Source: Paracoccus limosus
GTDB taxonomy: Bacteria > Pseudomonadota > Alphaproteobacteria > Rhodobacterales > Rhodobacteraceae
DNA length: 64,000 bases
Direction: 5' to 3'
Assembly: GCF_009711185.1 (NCBI RefSeq)
Contig: NZ_WMIF01000002.1
Span: 186,001-250,000, forward strand
The position numbers and the translations under genes were made by a program. Below the pieces are notes generated by a model. It worked only from the letters and a program-made list of their open reading frames with translations, ran no database searches and had not been told where the DNA came from. Positions 15,843 to 25,636 of the stretch are shown here, piece by piece; the first letter of the stretch is position 1, and the number at the start of each line of letters is the position of its first letter.

Positions 15843-18800
15843 TTGCGTTTCGACCGCCTGCGCCTGAACGGTTTCAAGAGCTTTGTCGACCCCACGGATC
15901 TGGTGATCCAGGAGGGGCTGACCGGCGTGGTCGGCCCGAACGGCTGCGGCAAGTCGAACCTGCTTGAGGCACTGCGCTGGGTCATGGGCGAAAACCGGCC
16001 CACCGCCATGCGCGGCGAGGGGATGGAGGATGTGATCTTTGCCGGCACCACCCGGCGCTCGGCCCGCGCCCATGCCGAGGTCACGCTCAGCATCGACAAC
16101 AAGGACCGGTTGGCGCCCGCCGGCATGAACGATGCCGATACGCTGGACATCTCGCGCCGGATCACCCGCGATGCCGGTTCCGCCTATCGCATCAACGGCA
16201 AGGAAGTCCGGGCGCGCGATGTGCAGATGCTGTTCGCGGATGCCTCGACCGGGGCGCATTCGCCGGCGCTGGTGCGGCAGGGGCAGATTTCCGAGCTGAT
16301 CAACGCCAAGCCCAAGGCGCGTCGTCGCATCCTTGAAGAGGCCGCCGGGATCTCGGGCCTGTATCAGCGCCGGCATGAGGCCGAGCTGAAGCTGAACGCG
16401 GCCGAGGCGAACCTGACCCGCGTCGATGACACGCTGGACCAGTTGTCGACGCAGGCCGCCAGCCTTGCACGTCAGGCCCGCGCCGCCACGCGCTATCGCG
16501 AGATCGGCGCCGCGCTGCGCCGGGCCGAGGGGCTGTTGCTGTATCGCCGCTGGGCCGAGGCCGATCAGGCCAAGGCCGCGACCGCCGCAGCGCTGCATGA
16601 TGCGATCCGCGCTGCGGGCGAGGCCGAGGCGCAGGCGCGGCGCGCCATTGCCGCGCGCGAGGCTGCCGAGGCGCAATTGCCGCCCTTGCGCGAGGAAGAG
16701 CAGGTCGCAAGCGCCATCCTGTCGCGCGCCACCGTCGAGCGCGAGGCGCTGGACGAGGCCGAGGCCCGCGCCGTGCAGATGATCCAGACCTTGCTGGGCC
16801 GCATTGCCCAGCTGGATCGCGATATCGAGCGCGAATCGGGACTGAACCGCGACGCGGGCGAGGTGATCGCGCGGCTGGAATGGGAACAGCGCGAACTGGA
16901 CAAGGCCGGCGAGGGCCATGACGCCCGGCAGGACAGCGCCACCGAGCTGGCCGAAGCCGCCGCCGAGGCGCTGCGCGAGGTCGAAACCACGCTGGCCGAG
17001 CTGACCGACGAGGCCGCCCGCCTTGCCGCCCGTCACCAATCCGCCGAGCGTCTGGTGCAGGATCTGACCCAGATGCGCGACCGCTCCAGCCGCGCGGCCG
17101 AGGCGGCGCGGGCCGCGACCGAGGCGGCGATGGCGCTTGGACAGGACATCGAAGCCGCGCGTGCCGCCGCCGAGGAGGCCTTGGAAGAGGCCCGGGAACG
17201 CGTTGAAATCGCCGAGGAAACCTTGGGTGCCGCCGAGGAGGCCCGCAGCGCGCTGGAGGCCGAGGAAACCGAGGCACGGGCGCAGCGCGCCGAGGCAGAG
17301 GGCGAGTTGTCGGCCCTGCAGGCCGAGCGTGCGGCCTTGCAACGGCTGGTCGAACGCGGGCAGGCCAGCGGCTCGATCCTCGATCTGGTGCGGGTGGCGC
17401 GCGGCTATGAGACGGCTTTTGGCGCGGCGCTGGGCGATGATCTGGGCGCGGCGCTGGTCAAGGACGGCACGGGCTGGCATGCGCTGCCGCCGGCCGAGGG
17501 CGGCCCTGTGCTGCCGGTGCCTTCGATCGCGGATCGGGTCGAGGCGCCGCCGGCGCTGGCGCGGCGGCTGGCGCAGATCGGGCTGGTGGCGGATGCCGAG
17601 ACCGGGGTCGCGCTGCAATCCGGGCTGCATCCGGGCCAGCGGCTGGTGACGCTGGCGGGCGATCTGTTCCGTTGGGACGGGATGCGGGTGATGGCGGGGG
17701 ATGCGGCATCGACCGCCGCGCTGCATCTGCAAAAGGTGAACCAGCTGGCCGAGATCTCGGTGCAGTTCGAGGCGGCGCAGGCCTGTGCCGAGCGTACACA
17801 GGCTGTACACCGGGCGTGCACCGAACGTCATGCCGCCGCGACCGAGGCCGAGAAACGCGCCCGCGATGCCCGGCGCGAGGCCGAGCGCGGCCTGTCGGAT
17901 GCCTCGCGTGCGGTGACGCGGGCCGAATCGGAGCTGGCACTGGCGCAGAGCCGCGCGGAATCGGCCCGCGCCGAGCTGGCCCGGCATCATGCCGATGCCA
18001 GCGACGCCGGTGCCCGGCTGGCCGACGCCGAGGCTGCGCGCGCCGCGCTGCCCGACCGGGGCGATGCCGCCGAGGCGCTGGACCATGCCCGCATGGGCGT
18101 CGAGGCGGCGCGCATCGCCACGCTGACCCGGCGCAGCGCGCTGGACGAATTGCGCCGCGAGGCGATGGCGCGCACCAAGCGCCTGCAGGAAATCGCCAAG
18201 GAGGAATCGGGCTGGCGGCTGCGGCTGGATCAGGCCGGCACCCGCGCCGCCGAACTGGCCGCCCGCCGCGATCAGACCGCCGCCGAACTGGAAGAGGCCG
18301 AGGCGCAGCCCGAGGTTCTGGCCGAGCGGCGCGAAACCCTGACCGAGGCCGAGGCGCAGGCCGCCGCGCGGCTGGCGCGCGCCCGTGCCGCGCTGTCCGC
18401 CGCCGAGACGGCGCTGCGCGGCACCGCCGAGACCGAGCGCGATGCCGAGCGCGCGGCCTCGGAGGCGCGCGAGGCCCGCGCCGCCCGGCAGGCCCGCGCC
18501 GAGGCCGCGACCGAGGCCGAGGCCGCCGCCCGCCTGCGCATCCATGAGGATGCCGAGACCACGCCCGAGGCGCTGTTGCAGGCGCTGGGCGAGGTCGATG
18601 AGACCGCACCCGATGCGCTGGAGGATCAGATCGCCCGACTGCGCCAGCAACGCGATGCTCTGGGCGCGGTGAACCTGCGCGCCGACGAGGACAAGGCCGA
18701 GCTGGAGACCGAGCGCGACCGCCTGGGCGCCGAAAAGGACGACCTGACCGAGGCGATCCGCAAGCTGCGCCAAGGCATCGGCAGCCTGAACCGCGAGGGC

Positions 18801-19280
18801 CGCGAACGGCTGCTGGCGGCCTTTGACACGGTGAACCGCAATTTCACCACGCTCTTCACGCATTTGTTTGGCGGTGGCGAGGCGCGTCTGGTGCTGGTCG
18901 AATCCGACGATCCGCTGGACGCCGGGCTGGAGATCATGTGCCAGCCTCCGGGCAAGAAGCTGTCGACGCTGAGCCTTTTGTCGGGCGGCGAGCAGACGCT
19001 GACCGCCATGGCGCTGATCTTTGCGGTGTTTCTGGCCAATCCCGCGCCGATCTGCGTGCTGGACGAGGTCGACGCACCGCTGGACGATGCCAATGTCACC
19101 CGGTTTTGCGACCTGATGGACGAAATGACGCGCCGCACCGAAACCCGCTTTCTGGTCATCACCCACCATGCCGTCACCATGGCGCGCATGGACCGGCTGT
19201 TCGGTGTGACCATGGTGGAACAGGGCGTCAGCCAGTTGGTCAGCGTCGATCTGAAACGCGCGGAAGCTCTGGTCGCCTGA
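15843..19280 (+). CDS. smc: Chromosome segregation protein SMC
   Basis: A 1145-residue condensin ATPase. Walker A GPNGCGKS is at residues 31-38, then a long Ala/Glu/Arg-rich coiled coil, a hinge near residue 505 (GSILDLVRVARGYETAFGAA), the returning coil, the signature LLSGGEQTLTAMAL near 1045 and Walker B CVLDEVDAPLDDAN near 1070. The start is TTG: RFDRLRLNGFKSFVDP begins the family exactly there, GGGATGGA precedes it, and the nearby ATG at 15835 is out of frame. No scpA/scpB is adjacent. Confidence 0.96.
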   Translation: MRFDRLRLNGFKSFVDPTDLVIQEGLTGVVGPNGCGKSNLLEALRWVMGENRPTAMRGEGMEDVIFAGTTRRSARAHAEVTLSIDNKDRLAPAGMNDADTLDISRRITRDAGSAYRINGKEVRARDVQMLFADASTGAHSPALVRQGQISELINAKPKARRRILEEAAGISGLYQRRHEAELKLNAAEANLTRVDDTLDQLSTQAASLARQARAATRYREIGAALRRAEGLLLYRRWAEADQAKAATAAALHDAIRAAGEAEAQARRAIAAREAAEAQLPPLREEEQVASAILSRATVEREALDEAEARAVQMIQTLLGRIAQLDRDIERESGLNRDAGEVIARLEWEQRELDKAGEGHDARQDSATELAEAAAEALREVETTLAELTDEAARLAARHQSAERLVQDLTQMRDRSSRAAEAARAATEAAMALGQDIEAARAAAEEALEEARERVEIAEETLGAAEEARSALEAEETEARAQRAEAEGELSALQAERAALQRLVERGQASGSILDLVRVARGYETAFGAALGDDLGAALVKDGTGWHALPPAEGGPVLPVPSIADRVEAPPALARRLAQIGLVADAETGVALQSGLHPGQRLVTLAGDLFRWDGMRVMAGDAASTAALHLQKVNQLAEISVQFEAAQACAERTQAVHRACTERHAAATEAEKRARDARREAERGLSDASRAVTRAESELALAQSRAESARAELARHHADASDAGARLADAEAARAALPDRGDAAEALDHARMGVEAARIATLTRRSALDELRREAMARTKRLQEIAKEESGWRLRLDQAGTRAAELAARRDQTAAELEEAEAQPEVLAERRETLTEAEAQAAARLARARAALSAAETALRGTAETERDAERAASEAREARAARQARAEAATEAEAAARLRIHEDAETTPEALLQALGEVDETAPDALEDQIARLRQQRDALGAVNLRADEDKAELETERDRLGAEKDDLTEAIRKLRQGIGSLNREGRERLLAAFDTVNRNFTTLFTHLFGGGEARLVLVESDDPLDAGLEIMCQPPGKKLSTLSLLSGGEQTLTAMALIFAVFLANPAPICVLDEVDAPLDDANVTRFCDLMDEMTRRTETRFLVITHHAVTMARMDRLFGVTMVEQGVSQLVSVDLKRAEALVA

Positions 19281-19327
19281 GCGACAAACGGCTATTGGCA
19301 GGCGATTCCCGGACCGGACCCCCTGAC

Positions 19328-19780
19328 ATGCGTGCCCTGCCTTTCCTGCTGATTGCCGCTTTCCTTGCGGCGCATCCTGCCCATGCCACCGTTCTGGGCG
19401 ATCCCAAGGCGATTGCCCGGGTGCTGACCGAGATGGGCATGCCCGCCACTCAGGGTAAGGATATCGAGGGCCAGCCGATGCTGGAAAGCCGCGTCGATGA
19501 CACGCTGTTCAACGTCTATTTTTATGATTGCACGCCGCTGTGCCGGCGGATGCAGCTGGTGACCGGCTTTAACCTCAACGCGCCGATGTCGGCCGAGGAT
19601 GCCAATGCCTGGAACCGGGACAACCCCTTTGGCAAGCTGGTGCTGAACGACGCCGGCGATCCCTATCTGGAGATGGATATCGGGGTTGCGGACGACGGGC
19701 TGGGGCGCAAGAATCTGGAAGACACGCTGAACACATGGCGTGCCGTTCTGGGCGATTTCCGCGCCTCCATCACCGAATGA
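19328..19780 (+). CDS. Secreted YbjN-domain protein
   Basis: A 150-residue protein with signal peptide MRALPFLLIAAFLAAHPAHA (cleavage after residue 20) and a YbjN-like domain containing ESRVDDTLFNVYFYDC and WNRDNPFGKLVLNDAGDPYLEMDI. Two cysteines four residues apart in YDCTPLCRRM could form a periplasmic disulphide. YbjN domains resemble type III secretion chaperones and have no defined activity here. It lies 47 nt after smc and 8 nt before the RidA gene. Confidence 0.8.
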   Translation: MRALPFLLIAAFLAAHPAHATVLGDPKAIARVLTEMGMPATQGKDIEGQPMLESRVDDTLFNVYFYDCTPLCRRMQLVTGFNLNAPMSAEDANAWNRDNPFGKLVLNDAGDPYLEMDIGVADDGLGRKNLEDTLNTWRAVLGDFRASITE

Positions 19781-19788
19781 GGAAGACG

Positions 19789-20229
19789 ATGAGCATCGAA
19801 AGCAAACTCGCCGAACTGGGCATCACCCTGCCGGACGCCCCGGCGCCGGCGGCCAATTACGTGCCCTATGTGATTTCGGGCAATATGCTGTTCGTCTCGG
19901 GGCAGATTTCGGCGCTGAAGGGCCGACTGGGCGAAGACGTGAGCGTCGATCAGGGGGCCGAGGCCGCGCGCGGCTGCGGGTTGTCGCTGCTGGCGCAGGC
20001 CAAGGCGGCGCTGGGGTCGCTGGACCGGGTGGCGCGCGTGGTCAAGCTGGGCGGCTTTGTGAACTCGACCGCCGATTTCACCGACCAGCCCGAGGTCATC
20101 AACGGCTGTTCGAACCTGATGGTCGAGGTGTTCGGCGACAAGGGTCGCCATGCCCGCGCCGCCGTGTCCTCGCCGGCGCTGCCGCGCGGTGTGGCGGTCG
20201 AGATCGAAGCCATTTTCGAGATCGCCTGA
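19789..20229 (+). CDS. RidA family protein (YjgF/YER057c/UK114)
   Basis: A 146-residue RidA-like protein. Segments such as PAPAANYVPYVISGNMLFVSGQISALKG and ARVVKLGGFVNSTADFTDQPEVINGCSNLMVEVFGDKGRHAR match the family subgroup with the arginine in the GxHAR region that is needed for imine/enamine deamination in true RidA proteins. It probably hydrolyses reactive 2-aminoacrylate-type intermediates. The ATG at 19789 follows GAGGAAG. Its stop overlaps the next start (TGATG), implying translational coupling to the GDPD. Confidence 0.9.
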   Translation: MSIESKLAELGITLPDAPAPAANYVPYVISGNMLFVSGQISALKGRLGEDVSVDQGAEAARGCGLSLLAQAKAALGSLDRVARVVKLGGFVNSTADFTDQPEVINGCSNLMVEVFGDKGRHARAAVSSPALPRGVAVEIEAIFEIA

Positions 20230-20978
20230 TGGGCCTGCACCCGGACTTTTTGCAAAAGCCGATCGCGCATCGCGGGTTGCATGACGAAAGCCTGCCGGAA
20301 AACAGCATGGCGGCATTCATCGCCGCCATCGCCGCCGGCTACGGGATCGAATGCGACATCCAGCGCGCCATGGACAACACGCCCATGGTGTTTCACGACT
20401 ATGAGCTGGGCCGGCTGACCGATATCGAAAACGGCACCGTTGCCGCCAGCACCCCGGCGCAACTGGTCAAGCTGCATCTGCGCGAAAGCGACGAAACCAT
20501 CCCCACGCTGCGCGACATGCTGGCCGAGGTCGCCGGCCGCGCGCCGCTGCTGATCGAGATCAAGGATCCGACCATCGATTCGGGCCCCGATGTGGGCGCT
20601 TTGCCGGGTCGGGTCGCCGAGGAGCTGCGCGACTATGGCGGGCCGGTTGCCGTCATGTCCTTCAACCCGCATGTGATCGCGGCCTTTCACGCGGCAGCGC
20701 CCGGCATAGCCGCCGGCCTGACCACCTGCGGCTATGACGAGGGCGAATGGCCGATGCTGGATGCGCCGACGCGCGAAAGGCTGGCCGCGATTGCCGATTT
20801 CGATGCGGTGGGGGCGAGCTTTATCTCGCATGACCGCAACGATCTGGACAATCCTGCGGTCACGGCGCTGAAGGCGCGCGGCGTGCCGGTGCTGTGCTGG
20901 ACCATCCGCAGCCCCGAAGAGGCCGCCGATGCCCGGCAGGTGGCCGACAACATCACCTTTGAGCAATACCGGCCCTGA
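20229..20978 (+). CDS. ugpQ: Glycerophosphodiester phosphodiesterase (UgpQ-like)
   Basis: A 249-residue TIM-barrel GDPD that hydrolyses deacylated phospholipids to glycerol 3-phosphate and an alcohol. The catalytic HRG is in PIAHRGLHDESLPENSMAAF (near residue 14), and the metal ligands appear in YGIECDIQRA and MVFHDYELGRLT. No signal peptide, so it is cytosolic, like UgpQ. The ugp importer in this window (59323-63482) lacks a ugpQ gene in its operon, so this gene may supply that step, although the two are far apart. Confidence 0.9.
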   Translation: MGLHPDFLQKPIAHRGLHDESLPENSMAAFIAAIAAGYGIECDIQRAMDNTPMVFHDYELGRLTDIENGTVAASTPAQLVKLHLRESDETIPTLRDMLAEVAGRAPLLIEIKDPTIDSGPDVGALPGRVAEELRDYGGPVAVMSFNPHVIAAFHAAAPGIAAGLTTCGYDEGEWPMLDAPTRERLAAIADFDAVGASFISHDRNDLDNPAVTALKARGVPVLCWTIRSPEEAADARQVADNITFEQYRP

Positions 20979-20983
20979 ACCCT

Positions 20984-21013
20984 GCGTCGCCCGCTGACAA
21001 AGCGTGGCGACGC
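20984..21013 (+). terminator. Strong hairpin after the GDPD gene
   Basis: GCGTCGCC (20984-20991) pairs perfectly with GGCGACGC (21006-21013), and CGCT/AGCG extends the stem inside, with one unpaired T and a GACAA loop. There is no T-tract, so it may be a weak terminator or an mRNA-end stabiliser. It leaves no room for a ribosome site for an ATG at 21018. Confidence 0.45.
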
Positions 21014-21029
21014 CCCTATGTTTCGCCGC

Positions 21030-22169
21030 ATGAGCGAACTGACCGTTTCCGTGCTGCCCGCCATTGCCGGGCTGTCCGCCGCCGAATGGGATGGCTGCGG
21101 CGCGGGGGATAACCCCTTTACCACGCATCGTTTTCTGGCCGCGCTGGAAGCATCCGGCTCGGTCGGAGACGAGGCCGGCTGGCACCCGAGCCATCTGGTC
21201 GCGCGGGTCGATGGCCGCGTGGCAGGCGTCGCGCCCTGCTATCTGAAGACCCACAGTCAGGGCGAATACATCTTTGACCACGCCTGGGCCCAGGCCTATG
21301 AGCGCGCGGGCGGGCGCTATTACCCCAAGCTGCAATGCGCCGTGCCGTTCACTCCGGTCACCGGGCCGCGCCTGATTGCGCAGGATCCGCAGGTTCAGGC
21401 GGCGCTGTTGCAGGCCATGGCCGAGGTCGCCGGCCGGTCGGGCCTGTCGGGGGCGCATGTCACCTTTTGCACCGAGGCCGAGGCGCGCCTGGGCGAGGCG
21501 GTGGGCTTTATGTCCCGCACCAGCGAGCAGTTCCACTGGCTGAACCGGGGCTATGGCAGTTTCGACGACTTTCTGGCCGCGCTGAGTTCGCGCAAGCGCA
21601 AGGCGATCCGCAAGGAGCGCGAGCGGGCGCTGGATTTCGGCGGCGAGATCGTCAGCCTGACCGGCGATGCCATCCGCCCCGAACATTGGCAGGCGTTCTG
21701 GGCGTTTTATCAGGACACCGGCGGGCGCAAATGGGGCCGGCCCTATCTGACGCGGGCGTTCTTTGACCTCCTGCACGAGACGATGCGCGACGACTGCCTG
21801 CTGGTGCTTGCGCTGCGCGACGGGCGGCCGATTGCGGGGGCGCTGAACCTGATCGGGCGCGACACGCTTTATGGCCGCTATTGGGGCTGCGTCGAGGATC
21901 ACCCGTTTCTGCATTTCGAGCTGTGCTATCACCGCGCCATCGACTGGGCCATCGCGCACGGTTTGCAGCGGGTCGAGGCCGGCGCGCAGGGCGAACACAA
22001 GCTGGCGCGCGGCTATCTGCCGGTCGCGACCCATTCGCTGCATTGGGTGCGCGATCAGGGCTTTGGCAAGGCCATCGCCGATTTCCTGAAGCGCGAGCGC
22101 GAGGCCGTCGATTACGACATGGCCGCGCTGACCGAGATGGGCCCGTTCCGCCGCGGCGAGATCAGCTAG
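21030..22169 (+). CDS. GNAT/FemAB-like protein, COG3146 (DUF482) family
   Basis: A protein of about 379 residues with the segments ITHRFLAALEASGSVG-like near the start, PCYLKTHSQGEYIFDHAWAQAYERAG, YYPKLQCAVPFTPVTGPRLI and, in the C-terminal half, SRKRKAIRKERERALDFGGEI and ARGYLPVATHSLHWV. This is the COG3146 family, predicted to have the GNAT fold of FemAB-type transferases. The substrate is unknown. An in-frame ATG at 21018 would add four residues, but the hairpin ending at 21013 argues for 21030. It overlaps the convergent TIGR02186 gene by 4 nt. Confidence 0.82.
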   Translation: MSELTVSVLPAIAGLSAAEWDGCGAGDNPFTTHRFLAALEASGSVGDEAGWHPSHLVARVDGRVAGVAPCYLKTHSQGEYIFDHAWAQAYERAGGRYYPKLQCAVPFTPVTGPRLIAQDPQVQAALLQAMAEVAGRSGLSGAHVTFCTEAEARLGEAVGFMSRTSEQFHWLNRGYGSFDDFLAALSSRKRKAIRKERERALDFGGEIVSLTGDAIRPEHWQAFWAFYQDTGGRKWGRPYLTRAFFDLLHETMRDDCLLVLALRDGRPIAGALNLIGRDTLYGRYWGCVEDHPFLHFELCYHRAIDWAIAHGLQRVEAGAQGEHKLARGYLPVATHSLHWVRDQGFGKAIADFLKREREAVDYDMAALTEMGPFRRGEIS

Positions 22170-22960
22170 CGCCGCTGCAGCTGCCGGAACAGCGCCGAGG
22201 CCGCCCAACCCGCCAGAACGGCGATGGCCAGCGACATGAAGCCATAGATAAAGGGCTGCTGCCGGGCCAGCCGATAGAGCCAGCGTTCCAGCCCGACCTT
22301 GCGCACCTCGATCGGGGCGCGGAAGGTGGCGACGACCTTGCCCTGACGCAGCAGAAAGATGCGGGTGCCGTAAAAGCCCTCGATCAGGTTGGCGGGCAGC
22401 TGGACATCGGCGCGAAACAACGTGTCCTGCGCCAGCCGCACCGCGCCTTCGTCCAGCCGGTAAAGCCCGCCCGATTCGCGCAACCGCACCAGCGCCTCGG
22501 TATAGGGCACGACATCCTCGACGCTGGAGGTGCCGGCATAGGCCCGGATCGCCAGCGGCACCGAGATGCGGAACCGGTCATCCTCGGCCGGGTCAAGGAT
22601 CTGGTCCAGCGGCCGGGTGGTGGCCACGACATAGAAATTCGGCGCCGCGCCGACGCTGACCTTGCCGGTGTTCACCCAGATGCCGAAGCGGCGCTCTTTG
22701 TGGCGGATGGTGATGGCGCGGGCCGGGCCCTCGACGGTGACGACGACATCGAGTGTGTCATAGGGGATCGGCGTCTCGCGCTTGACGGCGCCATAGATGA
22801 TGATGTCCGAGCCGTCAAAGCTGGTGGTGATGTCCACATCATTGCGCGACAGGCCGGCGACGATCTTTTCGCGGGGCGCGGCATCGGGATCGTCATAGGC
22901 CTGCGCCAGCGCGATGCAGGGTGCCAGCAGGGCCAGCAGGGCGATCAGCGCGCGGATCAT
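22166..22960 (-). CDS. TIGR02186 family membrane-anchored protein
   Basis: A 264-residue protein with signal peptide MIRALIALLALLAPCIALAQ, a large periplasmic beta-rich domain (EKIVAGLSRNDVDITTSFDG, IIIYGAVKRETPIPYDTLDV) and one C-terminal transmembrane helix (FIYGFMSLAIAVLAGWAAS) before a basic end. This is the alphaproteobacterial TIGR02186 family, usually next to a TSUP permease, as here: its start overlaps the permease stop by 4 nt. It may be an accessory subunit for export of a sulfur compound or organic anion; the substrate is unknown. Confidence 0.87.
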   Translation of the reverse strand: MIRALIALLALLAPCIALAQAYDDPDAAPREKIVAGLSRNDVDITTSFDGSDIIIYGAVKRETPIPYDTLDVVVTVEGPARAITIRHKERRFGIWVNTGKVSVGAAPNFYVVATTRPLDQILDPAEDDRFRISVPLAIRAYAGTSSVEDVVPYTEALVRLRESGGLYRLDEGAVRLAQDTLFRADVQLPANLIEGFYGTRIFLLRQGKVVATFRAPIEVRKVGLERWLYRLARQQPFIYGFMSLAIAVLAGWAASALFRQLQRR

Positions 22961-23880
22961 TTCAGGATCCCCGGCGTCAGCGAGTAAAGCTCGGACGGGC
23001 GCAGGAACAGGTCCAAGGCCAGCTTGCCGCAGACCACCAGCACCAGCAGCGCCAGCAGGATGCGCAGCTGTTCGGCCCGCAGCTTGGCGCCGAGCCCGGT
23101 GCCGATCTGCGCCCCGGTCACGCCGCCGATGATCAGCAGCAGCGCCAGCATCACGTCCACGGTGTTGGAATAGACCGCGTGCATCAGCGTGGTATAGGCC
23201 GACAGGAAGGTGATCTGAAACAGCGAGGTGCCGATCACCACCTTGGTCGGCATCCCCAGCAGATAGATCATCGCCGGCACCATGATGAAGCCGCCGCCGA
23301 CCCCCATCAGCGCGCCCAGCACACCGACGCAGGCGCCGACCAGCAGCACCGGGATCGCACTGATATAAAGGCCCGAGGCGCGGAATTTCATCTTGAGCGG
23401 CCAGCGGTGCACCCAGCCGTGCTGGTGGCGGCGCATCGGCCGGATCGGACCGCTTTGCTTGGCGCGGCGCAGGCTGCGCAGGCTTTCCTGCAGCATCATC
23501 GCGCCGATCAGGCCCAGAAACACCACATAGCACAGCTGCACCACCAGATCGACCTGCCCCAGCTTTTGCAGCATGTTGAACAGCATCACGCCAAGGGACG
23601 AGCCGGCAAGCCCGCCCGCCAGCAGCATCCAGCCCATGCGGAAATCGACGGATTTGCGCTTCACATGCGCCAGCAGCGCCGAAAAGGACGAGGCCACCAC
23701 CTGATTGGCGCCGGTGGCGACCGCGATGGCCGGCGGGATGCCGATGAAGAACAGCAGGGGCGTGATCAGAAAGCCGCCGCCGACGCCGAACAGGCCCGAC
23801 ATCAGCCCGACGATGCCGCCAAGGCCGATCAGGGTAAAGGCGTTGACCACCACCTCGGCGATGGGAAGATAGATCTGCAT
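22957..23880 (-). CDS. TSUP family permease (TauE/SafE)
   Basis: A 307-residue polytopic membrane protein with the duplicated TSUP motifs GIVGLMSGLFGVGGGFLITPLL (N-terminal half) and GVLGALMGVGGGFIMVPAMI (C-terminal half). TSUP proteins export or import sulfite, sulfoacetate and other organosulfur or carboxylate anions. It forms a two-gene operon with the TIGR02186 protein, and is divergent from surE across a 236-nt gap. That gap contains a GGGGGC/GCCCCC hairpin at 24025-24040 but no promoter I could call with confidence. Confidence 0.9.
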   Translation of the reverse strand: MQIYLPIAEVVVNAFTLIGLGGIVGLMSGLFGVGGGFLITPLLFFIGIPPAIAVATGANQVVASSFSALLAHVKRKSVDFRMGWMLLAGGLAGSSLGVMLFNMLQKLGQVDLVVQLCYVVFLGLIGAMMLQESLRSLRRAKQSGPIRPMRRHQHGWVHRWPLKMKFRASGLYISAIPVLLVGACVGVLGALMGVGGGFIMVPAMIYLLGMPTKVVIGTSLFQITFLSAYTTLMHAVYSNTVDVMLALLLIIGGVTGAQIGTGLGAKLRAEQLRILLALLVLVVCGKLALDLFLRPSELYSLTPGILK

Positions 23881-24116
23881 GTTCGGCCCGGCTCTTGCCC
23901 CTGTTCGATCCTGCCCGTCCCCGGCCGGCAGGTCAAACGGCACGCGCGCCTTCGCAGCGGGTTGTCGCAGGACTGTGGCGCGGATAAGCATTCCGGTGAC
24001 GGCAATGTGATGTGCCAGCCCGCAGGGGGCGATGGCCCCCGCCGATCCCGGCCTGCATTGCGGTCGGGGGTGCGGCCCGTGGCCGCCGGGCTGGACAGAA
24101 AAGGACAAGACACGGC

Positions 24117-24908
24117 ATGCGGATCCTGATCACCAATGACGATGGCATCAATGCTCCGGGGCTGGTGGCAATGGCCGAGATCGCGGCCGAGCTGGCCGGG
24201 CCGGGCGGCGAGGTCTGGACCGTTGCCCCCGCCTTCGAGCAATCGGGCGTCGGCCATTGCATCAGCTATACCCATCCGACCCTGATCGCCGAACTGGCCC
24301 CGCGCCGCTTTGCCGCCGAAGGCTCGCCCGCCGATTGCGTGCTGGCGGCGATTTCGGACGTGATGCGCGACAGCCCGCCGGATCTGGTGTTGTCGGGGGT
24401 GAACCGGGGCAACAATGCCGGCGAGAACGTGATGTATTCGGGCACCATCGGCGCGGCGATGGAGGCGGCGTTGCAGGGCCTGCCGGCGATCGCGCTGTCG
24501 CAATACATGGGCACGCGCACGGCGGCTTTGGCCGATCCGTTCGAGGCCGCGCGCCGTCACGGCCCCCGGCTGATCCGCCAGCTGCTCGATCGCGCCGACT
24601 GGAACGGCGAGGCCGCCTTCCGGCTGTTTTACAACATCAACTTTCCGCCCTGCGATGCCGCAGGTGTCAAGGGCGTCCGGGTCGCGCCGCAGGGCCGGCG
24701 TCAGGGCGTCAATTTCGAGGCCGAGCCCTATCTTGCGCCCAATGGCCGCCGCTTTCTGTGGATCCTTGGTGGCTCGCAGACGGCGCCGGCCACGCCGGGC
24801 AGCGATGTCGATGCCAATATGCACGATTACATCTCGGTCACGCCGATGCGGCCGGACCTGACCTGCCACGCCAGTCTGGACGCGCTGCGCGCCCTTGAGG
24901 AAGGCTGA
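24117..24908 (+). CDS. surE: 5'/3'-nucleotidase SurE
   Basis: A 263-residue metal-dependent survival nucleotidase. It starts [15 protein letters not shown], with the metal-binding aspartates 8 and 9, and contains [15 protein letters not shown] and [28 protein letters not shown] with the conserved asparagine. It dephosphorylates nucleoside monophosphates. It begins the surE-pcm-M23 lipoprotein operon, a widely conserved stationary-phase cluster (surE-pcm-nlpD). Confidence 0.96.
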   Translation: MRILITNDDGINAPGLVAMAEIAAELAGPGGEVWTVAPAFEQSGVGHCISYTHPTLIAELAPRRFAAEGSPADCVLAAISDVMRDSPPDLVLSGVNRGNNAGENVMYSGTIGAAMEAALQGLPAIALSQYMGTRTAALADPFEAARRHGPRLIRQLLDRADWNGEAAFRLFYNINFPPCDAAGVKGVRVAPQGRRQGVNFEAEPYLAPNGRRFLWILGGSQTAPATPGSDVDANMHDYISVTPMRPDLTCHASLDALRALEEG

Positions 24909-24911
24909 GCC

Positions 24912-25607
24912 ATGAGCGGCGCGCCCAGAGACCCCGGAGACGAGCCCGGCGATGCGCCGGGGGCCGGGACCGACCCGGCCGAGCGCAAGATGCGCTTTCT
25001 GTTCGCGCTGCGCCAACGCGGCGTGACCGATCCCCGGGTGCTGGACGCGATGGAGCGCATCGACCGCGGCGCCTTTGTGCGTGGCCATTTCGAGGACCGC
25101 GCCTATGAGGACACGCCGCTGCCGATCCCCTGTGGGCAGACGATCAGCCAGCCCTCGGTCGTGGGGCTGATGACGCAGGCCTTGCAGGTCGGGCCGCGCG
25201 ACAAGGTTCTGGAGATCGGCACCGGCTCGGGCTATCAGGCGGCGGTGCTGTCGCTTTTGTGCCGCCGGGTCTATACGCTGGACCGTCACCGCCGGCTGGT
25301 GGCCGAGGCCGAGGCGCTGTTTCGCGAGCTGGGCCTGTCCAATATCACCGCCATGGTGGCCGATGGCTCGCGCGGGTTGCAGGAACAGGCGCCGTTTGAT
25401 CGCATCATGGTGACCGCTGCGGCCGAGGACCCGCCGGGCTCGCTCTTGGCGCAGTTGAAGATCGGCGGTATCATGGTGGTGCCCGTGGGGCAGTCGGATG
25501 CCGTGCAGACCCTGATCCGGGTCCGGCGCAGCGAGACCGGCTTTGACTATGACGAGTTGCGGCAGGTGCGTTTCGTGCCGCTGGTCGAGGGGTTGGGACA
25601 GACATGA
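24912..25607 (+). CDS. pcm: Protein-L-isoaspartate O-methyltransferase
   Basis: A 231-residue SAM-dependent repair enzyme that methylates isoaspartyl residues in aged proteins. It contains the family motif [21 protein letters not shown]-binding motif [16 protein letters not shown] and [15 protein letters not shown]. The N-terminal 30 residues are an acidic, proline-rich extension. It follows surE by 3 nt and overlaps an upstream start candidate of the M23 gene, as in the classical surE-pcm-nlpD cluster. Contrast the second Pcm-like protein at 29579, which lacks the TISQP motif. Confidence 0.95.
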   Translation: MSGAPRDPGDEPGDAPGAGTDPAERKMRFLFALRQRGVTDPRVLDAMERIDRGAFVRGHFEDRAYEDTPLPIPCGQTISQPSVVGLMTQALQVGPRDKVLEIGTGSGYQAAVLSLLCRRVYTLDRHRRLVAEAEALFRELGLSNITAMVADGSRGLQEQAPFDRIMVTAAAEDPPGSLLAQLKIGGIMVVPVGQSDAVQTLIRVRRSETGFDYDELRQVRFVPLVEGLGQT

Positions 25608-25636
25608 CCCCCGGCACAGGAATTGAGGATGGGCAG

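Noticed and set aside
15345..19169. A very long open frame antisense to smc (more than 1200 codons).
   Set aside because: It mirrors the codon bias of smc on the opposite strand, is glutamine/glycine/leucine-rich without domains, and only its last 121 codons (the cidA-like gene) resemble a real protein.
24025..24040. GGGGGC/GCCCCC hairpin between the TSUP permease gene and surE as a riboswitch or terminator.
   Set aside because: A six-pair stem with no flanking conserved elements and no T-tract; common by chance in GC-rich DNA.
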